Assembly: GCF_015751905.1 (NCBI RefSeq)
Contig: NZ_JADOUF010000001.1
Span: 5,828,001 to 5,892,000, forward strand
From: Longispora fulva
GTDB lineage: Bacteria > Actinomycetota > Actinomycetes > Mycobacteriales > Micromonosporaceae
DNA length: 64,000 bases
Direction of reading: 5' to 3'
The position numbers and the translations under genes were made by a program. Each line of letters starts with the position of its first letter. Positions within the stretch are counted from its first letter, which is position 1. The notes below the pieces were generated by a model. It was given only the letters and a program-made list of their open reading frames with translations, made no database searches and was not told where the DNA came from. Shown in pieces: positions 55,867 through 64,000 of the stretch.

Positions 55867-56631
55867 TCAGGGGCGGGTGCGTTCCCAGACCATCCGCAGG
55901 CCGATCAGGGTCAGCGACGGCTCGTGGTGCGTCACCGTCTCGCACTCCTCGATCACCACGGGGGCGAGTCCCCCGGTCGCGATCACGGCGGTGACGGAGC
56001 CGCCGAGTTCGGCCACCATCCGATGGATCATGCCGTCCACCTGGGCGGCGAAGCCGTACACCAGGCCGGACTGCAGGCACTCGACGGTGTTCTTGCCGAT
56101 CACGGAACGCGGGCGCACCGGCTCGACCTTGCGGAGCTGGGCCGCGCGCGCGGCGAGGGCGTCGATCGAGATCTCGATGCCGGGGGCGAAGGCGCCGCCC
56201 ATGAACTCGCCCTTCGGGCCGACCACGTCGAAGTTCGTCGCGGTGCCGAAGTCGACGACGATCGAAGGACCGCCATACAACTGGTACGCGGCCAGCGTGT
56301 TCACCACCCGGTCGGAGCCCACCTCCTTCGGGTTGTCGATCGACAACGGCACGCCGGTGCGCACCCCGGGCTCGACGACCACCGCCGGCACGCCGCCGAA
56401 GTGCCGGTCGAGCATCCAGCGGAGCTCACGCAGGGCCTGCGGCACCGACGAGCACGCGACCACGCCCGTGACCTGCACGGAGTCGGCGGCGAGCAGGCCG
56501 CGGTACACCAGTGCGAGTTCGTCGGCCGTCGAGCGCGAGTCCGTCTTGATCCGCCACGAGTGCACCAGCCGCTCGCCGTCGAACGTCGCGAGGACCGTGT
56601 TGGTGTTCCCCACATCGATGGCGAGCAGCAT
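55867..56631 (-). CDS. coaX: Type III pantothenate kinase
   Basis: A 254-residue first enzyme of CoA synthesis, of the CoaX type. LLAIDVGNTNTVLATFDGERL (phosphate loop), GSDRVVNTLAAYQLYGGPSIVVDFGTATNFDVV by parts near residues 104-132 (catalytic Asp), and GAFAPGIEISIDALAARAA near residue 148. It starts 6 bp after the nadC stop, so it is co-transcribed with nadB-nadC. It takes pantothenate made by PanC, encoded 5 kb away. Confidence 0.95.
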   Translation of the reverse strand: MLLAIDVGNTNTVLATFDGERLVHSWRIKTDSRSTADELALVYRGLLAADSVQVTGVVACSSVPQALRELRWMLDRHFGGVPAVVVEPGVRTGVPLSIDNPKEVGSDRVVNTLAAYQLYGGPSIVVDFGTATNFDVVGPKGEFMGGAFAPGIEISIDALAARAAQLRKVEPVRPRSVIGKNTVECLQSGLVYGFAAQVDGMIHRMVAELGGSVTAVIATGGLAPVVIEECETVTHHEPSLTLIGLRMVWERTRP

Positions 56632-56637
56632 CTTCGA

Positions 56638-57468
56638 TTACCTCCGCAGGTCGAGTGCGATGTCCATGATGGGCGAGGAGTGCGTGAGCGCTCCGACCGA
56701 CAGGTAGTCCACGCCGGTCTCGGCGTACGGGCGCACTCTATCGAGCGTGAGGTTCCCCGTGGCCTCCAACTCGGCCCGGTCGCCGACGGCCGCGACCACC
56801 TCGCCGATCAACTCCGGGGACATGTTGTCCAGCAGCAGGAACGTCGCGCCGACCCCGACGGCCTCGACCGCCTCCGCGAGCGTGGTGACCTCCACCTGCA
56901 CCGGCACGTCGGGGAACTGCTCGCGCACCCTGCGGTACGCCTCGGCGACCGAGCCCGCGGCCAGCTTGTGGTTGTCCTTGATCATGGCCACGTCGTAGAG
57001 GCCCATGCGCTTGTTGGAACCGCCGCCGACCCGGACGGCGTACTTCTCCAGCGCGCGCAGGCCCGGGGTGGTCTTGCGGGTGTCGAGGACCACGCATTTG
57101 GTACCGACCAGGGCGTCCGCCCAGGCGCGGGTGTGGGTGGCCACCCCGGACATCCGGCAGAGCAGGTTCAGCGCGGTCCGCTCGGCGGTCAGGAGCGCGC
57201 GGGTCGGGCCGGTGAGGGTGGCGAGCACCGTGCCCGCCGGTACCCGGTCGCCCTCGGCCACGTGCAACTCGACCTCGACGGGGCCGACCGCCTGGAACAC
57301 CGCGATGGCCACCTCCAGCCCCGCGACGACGCCGTCGGCCCGGGCGACCAGCTCGGCCACGTCGGTCTGGTCGGCGGGGATCGTGGCCACGGAGGTGACG
57401 TCGAGCCCTGCGGGGCCCAGGTCCTCCGCCAGCGCGGTCGCGATCACGCGGTCGATGTCGGCCCTCAT
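56638..57468 (-). CDS. nadC: Nicotinate-nucleotide pyrophosphorylase (quinolinate phosphoribosyltransferase)
   Basis: 276 residues, converting quinolinate and PRPP to NaMN. LNLLCRMSGVATHTRAW near residue 102, DTRKTTPGLRALEKYAVRVGGGSNKRMGLYD by parts near residue 130 (PRPP and quinolinate binding) and MIKDNHKL near residue 157. Follows nadB, precedes coaX. nadA (quinolinate synthase) is not in the window. Confidence 0.95.
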   Translation of the reverse strand: MRADIDRVIATALAEDLGPAGLDVTSVATIPADQTDVAELVARADGVVAGLEVAIAVFQAVGPVEVELHVAEGDRVPAGTVLATLTGPTRALLTAERTALNLLCRMSGVATHTRAWADALVGTKCVVLDTRKTTPGLRALEKYAVRVGGGSNKRMGLYDVAMIKDNHKLAAGSVAEAYRRVREQFPDVPVQVEVTTLAEAVEAVGVGATFLLLDNMSPELIGEVVAAVGDRAELEATGNLTLDRVRPYAETGVDYLSVGALTHSSPIMDIALDLRR

Positions 57469-57526
57469 TGTTCCTCCGGTTCACTCAGCCTCGCGGCAGG
57501 CCTCGCGGACCCGCTCGCGGATGCGT

Positions 57527-59113
57527 TCACAGTGCTTCCCAGGTCGCGGTGTCCAGCCCGAGCAGCACGTGCCCGAGGAAGTCGGGGCTGGCGTCGGGGA
57601 AGTCCTCCCGCCAGTGGCAGCCCCGGGTCTCCCTGCGCATCGTCGCCGCCCGCAGCAGACCCGAGGCCACGGTCAGCAGGTTCGTCGCCTCCCACGTCAC
57701 GTTACGCGGCCGGCCGGCCCGCCCGGACAGTTCCTGGACGGTCGCCGTCGCGCTGGCCAGCGAGTCCTCGCTGCGGAGCACGCCGGCGTGCCGGGTCATC
57801 GCCCGCTGCAGTTCGCCCTTGACCGACTCGTCGATCACCTTCTGCTCGGCCCCGCCGAACACCGGGTCGGACTGCGGGGGCAGGTCGGCGGCGATGTCCG
57901 CCGCGATCCGCTTGGCGAACACCAGGCCCTCGAGCAGGGAGTTCGAGGCGAGCCGGTTCGCGCCGTGCACGCCGGTGCACGCGACCTCGCCGCACGCGTA
58001 CAGGCCGGGGATGCTGGTCCGGCCGTGCAGGTCGGTCCGCACCCCGCCCGAGGCGTAGTGCGCGGCCGGGGCGACCGGGATCAGGTCCGTGGTGGGCTCG
58101 ATGCCGGCCTCGCGGCAGTACGCCGTGATGGTCGGGAACCGCTCCGGCAGCCGCTCGACGTGCCGGGCGTCCAGCCAGACATGGTCGGAGCCCTCGGCGT
58201 GCATCACCCGGGTGATGGCCTTGGCGACGATGTCGCGGGGAGCCAGCTCGTTGAGCTCGTGCCGGCCGACCATGAACCGCTCGCCGGCCCCGTCGCGCAG
58301 GTACGCGCCGGCGCCGCGGAGCGCCTCGCTGACCAGGGGCTGCTGGGCGCGCGAGCCCGGCAGGTACAGGGAAGTGGGGTGGAACTGCACGAATTCGAGG
58401 TCGGTGACCGCGGCGCCGGCCCGCAGCGCGACGGCGACCCCGTCGCCCGTGGACACCTCGGGATTGGTGGTGACGCTGAAGATCTGGCCCAGTCCGCCGG
58501 TCGCGAGGACCACGGCCCTGGCCAGGATCGCGCCGACGCCGTCCTCGGTGCCCTCGCCGAGGACGTGCAGGGTGATGCCGCAGGCCCGCCCCGCGGCGTC
58601 CTTCAACAGGTCGAGGACGAGAGCGTGCTCGACCAGGCGGATCCACGGGTCGCGGCGCACCGCCCGGTGCAGCGCCCGCTGCACCTCGGCCCCGGTCGCG
58701 TCGCCCCCGGCGTGCACGATCCGGTCGGCGTGGTGGCCGCCCTCGCGGGTCAGCATCAGAGAGCCGTCCGGGTGCCGGTCGAACTGGGCCCCGAACCGGA
58801 TCAGTTCCTTGACCCGGGCCGGGCCCTCCTCGGTGAGCACCCGCACGGACTCCGGGTCGCACAGCCCGACCCCGGCGACCTGGGTGTCGAGGGCGTGCGC
58901 CTCCGGGGTGTCCAGCGGGTCGAGCACGGCGGCGATCCCGCCCTGGGCCCAACGGGTCGAACCGTCGTCGATATTCACCTTGGTGACCACGGTGACGTGG
59001 TGGCCGGCCTCGCGGAGTTGCAGGGCCACGGTCAGTCCGGCGATGCCCGTCCCGACGACCAGGACGTCGGTGGTTTCCACCCAGCCGGGCTCGGGGGCCT
59101 GCAGTCTGTGCAT
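57527..59113 (-). CDS. nadB: L-aspartate oxidase
   Basis: A 528-residue FAD enzyme oxidising aspartate to iminoaspartate. VLVVGTGIAGLTVALQLREAGH (FAD loop near residue 18), TRWAQGGIAAVLDP near residue 52, RVIHAGGDATGAEV near residue 117 and ACGEVACTGVHGANRLASNSLLEGLVF near residue 360. ATG at 59113 preferred over GTG 59131; neither has a Shine-Dalgarno. Same strand as the septum-domain gene upstream (45 bp). Confidence 0.94.
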   Translation of the reverse strand: MHRLQAPEPGWVETTDVLVVGTGIAGLTVALQLREAGHHVTVVTKVNIDDGSTRWAQGGIAAVLDPLDTPEAHALDTQVAGVGLCDPESVRVLTEEGPARVKELIRFGAQFDRHPDGSLMLTREGGHHADRIVHAGGDATGAEVQRALHRAVRRDPWIRLVEHALVLDLLKDAAGRACGITLHVLGEGTEDGVGAILARAVVLATGGLGQIFSVTTNPEVSTGDGVAVALRAGAAVTDLEFVQFHPTSLYLPGSRAQQPLVSEALRGAGAYLRDGAGERFMVGRHELNELAPRDIVAKAITRVMHAEGSDHVWLDARHVERLPERFPTITAYCREAGIEPTTDLIPVAPAAHYASGGVRTDLHGRTSIPGLYACGEVACTGVHGANRLASNSLLEGLVFAKRIAADIAADLPPQSDPVFGGAEQKVIDESVKGELQRAMTRHAGVLRSEDSLASATATVQELSGRAGRPRNVTWEATNLLTVASGLLRAATMRRETRGCHWREDFPDASPDFLGHVLLGLDTATWEAL

Positions 59114-59158
59114 GCACACAGTGAACGCCACAGGCCCGCCGACGTACTGACCGGGGTC

Positions 59159-60034
59159 TTAACCGGCCAGGGGGACCGGCTTGTCCCCGAGGCCCTTGAC
59201 ACTGGCCGTGAGCTTCTTGTTATCCAGGGTGGTCACGAAGCAGCGGTAGGTCGCCCTTCCCCTGCCGACAGTGCGGACGGACGGCCCCCAGGAGGTGACG
59301 TCCAGGCTCCGGTTCTCCTCGAACGTCCGCTGGTCCCAGCCGAGGAAATCGGTGACGGACTTCTGGCATCCGGCCGAGACGACCTTGTCCAGCTCCACCC
59401 TGCTCTCCGGGTGGTAGTCGGAGGCCACCGAGAAGAGGCCGGCGAACTCGAGGTCGTGGGGGGCCGAACAGTCGCCCCGGTAGACGTAGTCCTTGGCGAC
59501 CTTGTCGCCGCAGGTGATGGCCAGCGGTCCCGGCGTGGCCAGCGCCCCGCGCAGTGAGGACTTCCGGGTCACCAGGGCGGGGAAGGCCGCCGAGCCGATC
59601 TCGGCGACGTCGCAGGCGAACCAGCGCGCCTTGCCGGACATCTCGTCCGCCGCTTGCACGTAAGAGTTGAGGCCGATCCGGTGCGCCTGGTGTCGCCCGC
59701 CGAGGTAGTCATCGGCCCGCGAGGCGCAGATCTCGCCCATCTCCTTGTCGCCGGTCTCCTCGGTCCAGTTGGTGGAGTACACGCCGACGTAGACCGTCTC
59801 CATCTCGTGGGGCTCGGCGCACTTCACCCTCCGGCCGGTGTGCTCGGCGGGGAAACCATCCGATCCCGCGTCCGGCGTGCCCGCCTTGGCAGCGTGGCGG
59901 CACTCGCCGGCCACCGGGGTGACCGAGCTGTCGTCCGGGTTCAGCCCGTTGGCCAATCCACCCAGAACTATAGTTCCACCACAAGATAGGACAAGGAAGG
60001 CGCCGATGATGACGGCAATCAGTCTCGCGTTCAC
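59159..60034 (-). CDS. Septum-formation-domain secreted protein
   Basis: 291 residues. N-terminal membrane helix or signal (LIAVIIGAFLVLSCGGTIVLGG). The outer part has two copies of a Cys-rich module: VAGECRHAAKAG...VKCAEPHEMETVYVG and ITCGDKVAKDY...DCSAPHDLEFAGLF, each with C...C.PH (D/E), the actinobacterial Septum_form domain. A third cysteine set (CQKSV, YRCFV) closes it. Role in cell division is only an annotation tradition. It heads the minus-strand set continuing into nadB. Confidence 0.82.
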   Translation of the reverse strand: MNARLIAVIIGAFLVLSCGGTIVLGGLANGLNPDDSSVTPVAGECRHAAKAGTPDAGSDGFPAEHTGRRVKCAEPHEMETVYVGVYSTNWTEETGDKEMGEICASRADDYLGGRHQAHRIGLNSYVQAADEMSGKARWFACDVAEIGSAAFPALVTRKSSLRGALATPGPLAITCGDKVAKDYVYRGDCSAPHDLEFAGLFSVASDYHPESRVELDKVVSAGCQKSVTDFLGWDQRTFEENRSLDVTSWGPSVRTVGRGRATYRCFVTTLDNKKLTASVKGLGDKPVPLAG

Positions 60035-60202
60035 GGCGCGGGAGCCTACGCGGCCGTTCGCCGTCCGCGCAGCCCCGTTTTCCGGCCCGGGTCCGACGCG
60101 TCTTTTCGGGCCGGGTGCGATGCGCCACAGACCCTCCCCGGACGCCCCGGGCAGACCTCATACTTGCGTCGACCGGTACCCCAACCAGGACTGGATCGCC
60201 AG

Positions 60203-61075
60203 ATGAACGTAGAACGCCCTGGCCGCCTCCGGGTCGGCATAGTCGGGGCCGGCCGGGTCGGCGCCGTCCTCGGGGCAGCGCTGGAACGCGCCGGGCACCA
60301 CGTCGTCGCGGCCTCGGCCGTGTCGTCGGCCTCCCGGTCACGGGTCGAGCGGCTGTTGCCCGCCGCGGAGATCCTGACCCCCGACGAGGTGGTCGCGCGG
60401 GTGGATCTCGCGCTGCTGGCCGTACCCGATGATGTTCTTCCGAAGCTCGTCGAGGCCCTGGAGTTTCCCGCCGGGCAGATCGTCGCGCACACCGCCGGCA
60501 CCCACGGCCTGACCGTGCTGGTCCCCGCCGCCCGCCGGGGCGCGCTGCCGCTGGCCCTGCACCCTGTGATGACGTTCACGAACCGGGCGGAGGACCTCGA
60601 CCGGCTCGAGGGGATCTCCTGGGGGATCACCGCCCCCGACGAGCTGCGGTTCGTCGCGGAGGCGCTGGTCCTGGAGCTGGGCGGGGAGCCGGAGTTCGTC
60701 GCGGAGGCCGACCGGCCGCTGTACCACGCCGCGCTCGTGCACGGCTCCAACCACCTGGTCACCCTCGTCAACGAGGCGATGGACCTGCTGCGCGGCTCCG
60801 GTGTCACCCACCCCGAGCGGATGCTCGGCCCGCTGCTGTCCGCCGCGCTCGACAACACGCTGCGGCTCGGCGACGCCGCGCTCACCGGGCCGGTGGTCCG
60901 GGGCGACGCCGGCACCGTGGCCAGCCATCTCGCGGCGCTGGGCGCCCACGCGCCCGACTCGGTCGCCGCCTATGTCGCGCTGGCCCGCCGGACCGCCGAC
61001 CGGGCCATCGCCGGCGGGCGGCTCAAGGCCGTCGACGCCGAAGAACTTCTGGGGGTACTGGCGGTGCGCACGTGA
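60203..61075 (+). CDS. Rossmann-fold DUF2520 protein in the pantothenate operon (candidate ketopantoate reductase)
   Basis: 290 residues. NAD(P)-binding [24 protein letters not shown] near residue 8, [11 protein letters not shown] near residue 70, [14 protein letters not shown] near residue 95, then an all-helical C-terminal domain of the DUF2520 type ([24 protein letters not shown]). It overlaps panC by 4 bp. Actinobacteria often place this gene before panC while lacking a classical panE, so ketopantoate reduction is a reasonable hypothesis; unproven. ATG at 60203 by homology. Confidence 0.85.
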   Translation: MNVERPGRLRVGIVGAGRVGAVLGAALERAGHHVVAASAVSSASRSRVERLLPAAEILTPDEVVARVDLALLAVPDDVLPKLVEALEFPAGQIVAHTAGTHGLTVLVPAARRGALPLALHPVMTFTNRAEDLDRLEGISWGITAPDELRFVAEALVLELGGEPEFVAEADRPLYHAALVHGSNHLVTLVNEAMDLLRGSGVTHPERMLGPLLSAALDNTLRLGDAALTGPVVRGDAGTVASHLAALGAHAPDSVAAYVALARRTADRAIAGGRLKAVDAEELLGVLAVRT

Positions 61076-61878
61076 CTCTCGTCGTCGCCGACCGGGCGCG
61101 GCTCGCCTCCGCCCGGCAGTCCCTCACCGGCCGGATGGCCGTGGTGATGACCATGGGCGCCCTGCACCCGGGGCACGCCGCCCTGCTCCAGCAGGCCCGC
61201 GCCGAGGCCGACCACGTCATCGCGACCATTTTCGTGAACCCGCTGCAGTTCGGGCCGTCGGAGGATCTGGACCGCTACCCGCGGACGCTGGACGCCGACC
61301 TCGACATCTGCCGCGCGGCGGGCGTGGACGCCGTCTTCACCCCGACCGTGGACGTCATCTACCCGGTGACCCCGTCGGTGCGGATCGACCCCGGCCCGAC
61401 CGGGGGCATCCTCGACGGCGCGAGCCGGCCCGGGCACTTCGCCGGCATGCTCACGGTCGTGCACAAGCTGCTCCGGCTCACCGCCGCCGACGTGGCGTAC
61501 TTCGGGGAGAAGGACTACCAGCAGCTCACCCTCATCCGACAGATGGTCCGTGACCTGGACATGGGTACCGAGATCGTCGGCGTGCCCACGGTCCGCGAGC
61601 CCGACGGCCTGGCCCTGTCCAGCCGGAACCGCTTCCTGTCCCCCGCCGAACGCGAGCGGGCGCTGGCGCTGTCCCGCGCGCTGCACGCGTGCCCCGGCGG
61701 CACCGCGGAGGAGATCCTCGCGGCCGCCGGCAACGAACTCAAGGGCGTCGACCTCGACTACCTTGCGCTGACCGACCCGCTCCTGGGCCCGGTCGTCCCC
61801 GGACCGGCACGCCTGCTGGTCGCCGCCCGGGTCGGTACCACCCGCCTGATCGACAACGCGCCCGTGGAGGTGCACTGA
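61072..61878 (+). CDS. panC: Pantothenate synthetase
   Basis: 268 residues joining pantoate and beta-alanine. [19 protein letters not shown] near residue 24 with the HxGH motif, [19 protein letters not shown] near residue 54, [18 protein letters not shown] near residue 143 and [10 protein letters not shown] near residue 182 (KMSKS equivalent). Slightly short for the family owing to a reduced C-terminus. GTG start overlapping the DUF2520 stop; its stop overlaps panD by 1 bp. Confidence 0.95.
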   Translation: MTLVVADRARLASARQSLTGRMAVVMTMGALHPGHAALLQQARAEADHVIATIFVNPLQFGPSEDLDRYPRTLDADLDICRAAGVDAVFTPTVDVIYPVTPSVRIDPGPTGGILDGASRPGHFAGMLTVVHKLLRLTAADVAYFGEKDYQQLTLIRQMVRDLDMGTEIVGVPTVREPDGLALSSRNRFLSPAERERALALSRALHACPGGTAEEILAAAGNELKGVDLDYLALTDPLLGPVVPGPARLLVAARVGTTRLIDNAPVEVH

Positions 61879-62273
61879 TGCTGCGTACGATGCTCAAGTC
61901 GAAGATCCACCGCGCGACCGTGACGCAGGCCGACCTGCACTACGTCGGCTCCGTCACGATCGACGAGGACCTGCTGGACGCCGCGGACCTGATCCCCGGC
62001 GAGCAGGTGGCCATCGTGGACGTCACGAACGGGGCGCGGCTGGAGACGTACGTGATCCCCGGCGAGCGGGGTAGCGGCGTGATCGGGATCAACGGGGCCG
62101 CGGCGCATCTCGTGCACCCGGGCGACCTCGTGATCATCATCTCCTACGGGCTGATGGACGAGACCGAGGCGAAGTCGTACCTGCCGAAGGTCGTGCATGT
62201 GAACCCGCGGAACGAGGTCATCGAGCTGGGGAACGACCCCACGGTGGCGAATCCTGGCGTTCGGTTGGTGTAG
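61878..62273 (+). CDS. panD: Aspartate 1-decarboxylase proenzyme
   Basis: 131 residues making beta-alanine from aspartate. [28 protein letters not shown] by parts: the Gly-Ser self-cleavage site (near residues 24-25) yields the pyruvoyl group. [30 protein letters not shown] is conserved. Last gene of DUF2520-panC-panD, supplying pantothenate for CoaX. Confidence 0.95.
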   Translation: MLRTMLKSKIHRATVTQADLHYVGSVTIDEDLLDAADLIPGEQVAIVDVTNGARLETYVIPGERGSGVIGINGAAAHLVHPGDLVIIISYGLMDETEAKSYLPKVVHVNPRNEVIELGNDPTVANPGVRLV

Positions 62274-62332
62274 GGGCCGGCGCGGCATGCCGGCGCGGGC
62301 ACGCCACCGCGCGGGCGGCGCCTGAAGTGTCG

Positions 62333-62372
62333 CGAAGGCCCGGTCTCACCCCCACGGGAGACCGGGCCTTCG
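62333..62372. terminator. Terminator between panD and the ABC permease gene
   Basis: 15-bp perfect arms (CGAAGGCCCGGTCTC and its complement) with a 10-nt loop, between convergent genes. Confidence 0.8.
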
Positions 62373-62419
62373 TCGTTCTCGGACAGCCGGGTGGTGTCGC
62401 GACACCCGGTGCCCACGGG

Positions 62420-64000
62420 TCACTCGGTCGCGAGTGACTCCACCACCGGCCGGCTCACGGCCCGCCGGGCGGGGAACACCGAGGCGGCCAGGGCCGCTCC
62501 GGCCGCGACGGCCAGGATGATCGCGAGCTTGCCCCACGGGACGGTCACCCCGAAGTCACCCCCCAAACTGTTGATCATGTTCATCGCCCCGGCGCTCACC
62601 GCTGTCCCCAGGGCCACGCCGAGCAGCGCGCCCACCAGGGCCATCATGATCGCCTCCACGGCCAGCATGCCGCGCAGCTTGCCGCTGGTGAGGCCCACGG
62701 CGCGCAGCACGCCGTTCTCCCTGGTCCGTTCGACCACCGACAGGGTCAGGGTGTTCGCCACGCCGATCAGGGAGATCACCACGGCCAGGCCGAGCATCGC
62801 CGTCACGAACGCGAGCATGGTGTCCACGGTGGACGTGAGCTGCTGCTTGTACGCTGCCCGGTCCATCAGCTCCAGGGTCGGATAGTTCTCGAGCACGGTG
62901 TACGCGGCGTCCATCGCCTTGTCCGCCGCCACCCCGGACGCGATCGAGGCCTCCAGCGCGTACGGCCGGTAGTCGGGGAACATCGCCGTGAAGTCCGCGT
63001 CCATCACCGAGACCTGCTTCAGGGTGGCCCGCTTCTTGTTCTCGTCCTTCTGCTGGACCACGCCCACGACCTGGAACGACCTGCCCTTGACCGTGACCTT
63101 GTCGCCGACCTTGAGCCCGGTGGGCTCCGTCGCGACGGCCTTGCCCGGGGCCAGGGTCTTCGGGTCGCCGCCGACGGTCTTCTCCCCGGCGTTGAGCGCG
63201 AACACCGGCTGGGTGGAGCGGATCTGCAGCTTCGACGCCTCGTCCACGGCCTGCCGGGGCTCGGACACCGTGCCCAGCTCGGGGAGTTTGCGCAGCTTGT
63301 CGATGACCTCCTGGGGGATGTCGCCGGCGTTGGACTGGAACATGAAGTCCGCGCCGATCTTCTGGTCGATCTGGTTGCCGATGCCGTCCTTGATGCTCTC
63401 GCCACCGACCTGGAACGCCGAGACCAGCCCGATGCCGATCACCAGCGCCACCGAGGTGGCCGCGATCCGGCGCGGGTTGCGCACGGCGTTGGAGATGGCC
63501 AGGGTGGCCGTCGCGCCGAACAGCTTCCGCAGCGGCCAGCCGAGCACCCGGACCAGGAAGGGCACGAGGACCGGGCCGAACATCACGATGCCGGCGAAGG
63601 TGAGCACGCCGCCGGCCCCGACGAACAGGAAGTTGCCGAACGTGCCGGCACCGACCAGGCAGACGACGCCCGCCGCGAGCACCAGCCCCCCGGAGATCAG
63701 CCGGAACAGGCTGACCTTGCGGGCGGTCTCCACCGCGGAGTCCGACAGCGCCGCCACCGGGGGCACCCGGGTGCCGCGCCAGGCCGGGACCAGGGCGGAG
63801 AAGACCGTGATGCCGGTACCGATGACCAGGGATAGCACGATCGTCTTCCACGTGAGGACGAGGCCGCCCTCCATCGGGAAGTCAAGCCGTCGGAGGACGG
63901 TCTGCATGCCCGCCGCGATGCCCAACCCGGCGAGGATCCCCGCAGCCGACGCCACGAAGCCCACCACCGCCGACTCGAGGACGACCGACCGGAACGCCTG
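62420..64000 (-). CDS. FtsX-like ABC transporter permease, N-terminus beyond window
   Basis: At least 526 residues; the frame is open to the window edge (QAFRSVVLES at the end, typical of this family). Two FtsX membrane modules are visible: an internal one around GFVASAAGILAGLGIAAGM and a C-terminal one with LAVVISLIGVANTLTLSVVERTRENGVLRAVGL (by parts) and MLAVEAIMMALVGALLGVALG. A large extracytoplasmic MacB-like domain lies between (AFQVGGESIKDGIGNQ onwards). Works with an ATPase encoded upstream, outside the window, in lipoprotein or macrolide-type export. The partner is not seen. Confidence 0.9.
   Translation of the reverse strand, partial: QAFRSVVLESAVVGFVASAAGILAGLGIAAGMQTVLRRLDFPMEGGLVLTWKTIVLSLVIGTGITVFSALVPAWRGTRVPPVAALSDSAVETARKVSLFRLISGGLVLAAGVVCLVGAGTFGNFLFVGAGGVLTFAGIVMFGPVLVPFLVRVLGWPLRKLFGATATLAISNAVRNPRRIAATSVALVIGIGLVSAFQVGGESIKDGIGNQIDQKIGADFMFQSNAGDIPQEVIDKLRKLPELGTVSEPRQAVDEASKLQIRSTQPVFALNAGEKTVGGDPKTLAPGKAVATEPTGLKVGDKVTVKGRSFQVVGVVQQKDENKKRATLKQVSVMDADFTAMFPDYRPYALEASIASGVAADKAMDAAYTVLENYPTLELMDRAAYKQQLTSTVDTMLAFVTAMLGLAVVISLIGVANTLTLSVVERTRENGVLRAVGLTSGKLRGMLAVEAIMMALVGALLGVALGTAVSAGAMNMINSLGGDFGVTVPWGKLAIILAVAAGAALAASVFPARRAVSRPVVESLATE

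Overview
The window is chromosomal DNA from a high-GC actinomycete. Gene content and gene order (carD-ispD-ispF, radA-disA, mutY, clpC-lsr2-lysS, coaX-nadC-nadB, panC-panD) point to Actinobacteria. The DUF3263 protein, the Nudix-like HTH regulator paired with an SDR epimerase, and the short DddA-like deaminase cassette make a Micromonosporaceae-like organism the best guess. That placement is inferred from memory, not from a search. Almost all DNA is coding. Many neighbours overlap by 4 bp (ATGA/GTGA), and several genes seem to start leaderless, with TAnnnT 6-8 nt before the start codon.

Layout. 0-2.7 kb: 3' part of a CDC48-like AAA ATPase, a DUF3263 protein and a secreted ricin-type lectin. 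3.0-8.6 kb: an amino-sugar operon (SIS isomerase/deaminase, ROK kinase, NagA, PfkB kinase, class II aldolase) facing a DeoR regulator across repeated operator-like sites. It resembles a GalNAc/tagatose-phosphate (Aga) pathway. 8.6-13.1 kb: PAP2 phosphatase, secreted trypsin-like protease, nitroreductase, and an unusual RCK-TM-RCK ion-channel-like protein. 13.2-17.9 kb: an accessory patch with a DddA-like DNA deaminase toxin cassette and an HTH/Nudix-like regulator translationally coupled to an epimerase, followed by tRNA-Thr(TGT). 18.1-23.4 kb: MsiK/UgpC-type sugar ABC ATPase, a PQQ propeller protein beside its own internally deleted remnant, rlmB, cysS. 23.4-30.1 kb: IclR regulator, class II fumarase, a sortase-type LPVTG surface protein, DUF4184 protein, class I fumarase.

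30.1-39.4 kb: a MazF-like toxin with a ribbon-helix-helix-like antitoxin, then tyrosine catabolism spread over several transcription units: Lrp regulator, hppD, RDD membrane protein, aromatic aminotransferase, acetyltransferase, esterase, fumarylacetoacetase, an unrecognised protein coupled to fahA, and hmgA. No recognisable maleylacetoacetate isomerase is present, so the unrecognised gene is a candidate. 39.4-46.3 kb: TPR protein, ispF, ispD, carD; then a membrane-anchored thioredoxin-like protein with a CAC motif, a lipoprotein, radA and disA. 46.3-50.3 kb: a 43-bp tandem repeat, a MarR operon, a lipoprotein-like protein, mutY and a polysaccharide deacetylase. 50.3-55.1 kb: clpC, lsr2, lysS. 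55.1-62.3 kb: methyltransferase, coaX-nadC-nadB with a septum-formation-domain protein (NAD and CoA synthesis), and divergent DUF2520-panC-panD. The right edge cuts a FtsX-like ABC permease.

Most promising leads: the deaminase toxin cassette, whose helical N-terminal ORF and toxin ORF lie in one frame separated by a single TGA; the unrecognised tyrosine-operon gene; the HTH/Nudix-like plus epimerase pair; and the PQQ-propeller deletion remnant. No IS element, prophage, CRISPR array or rRNA gene was seen.
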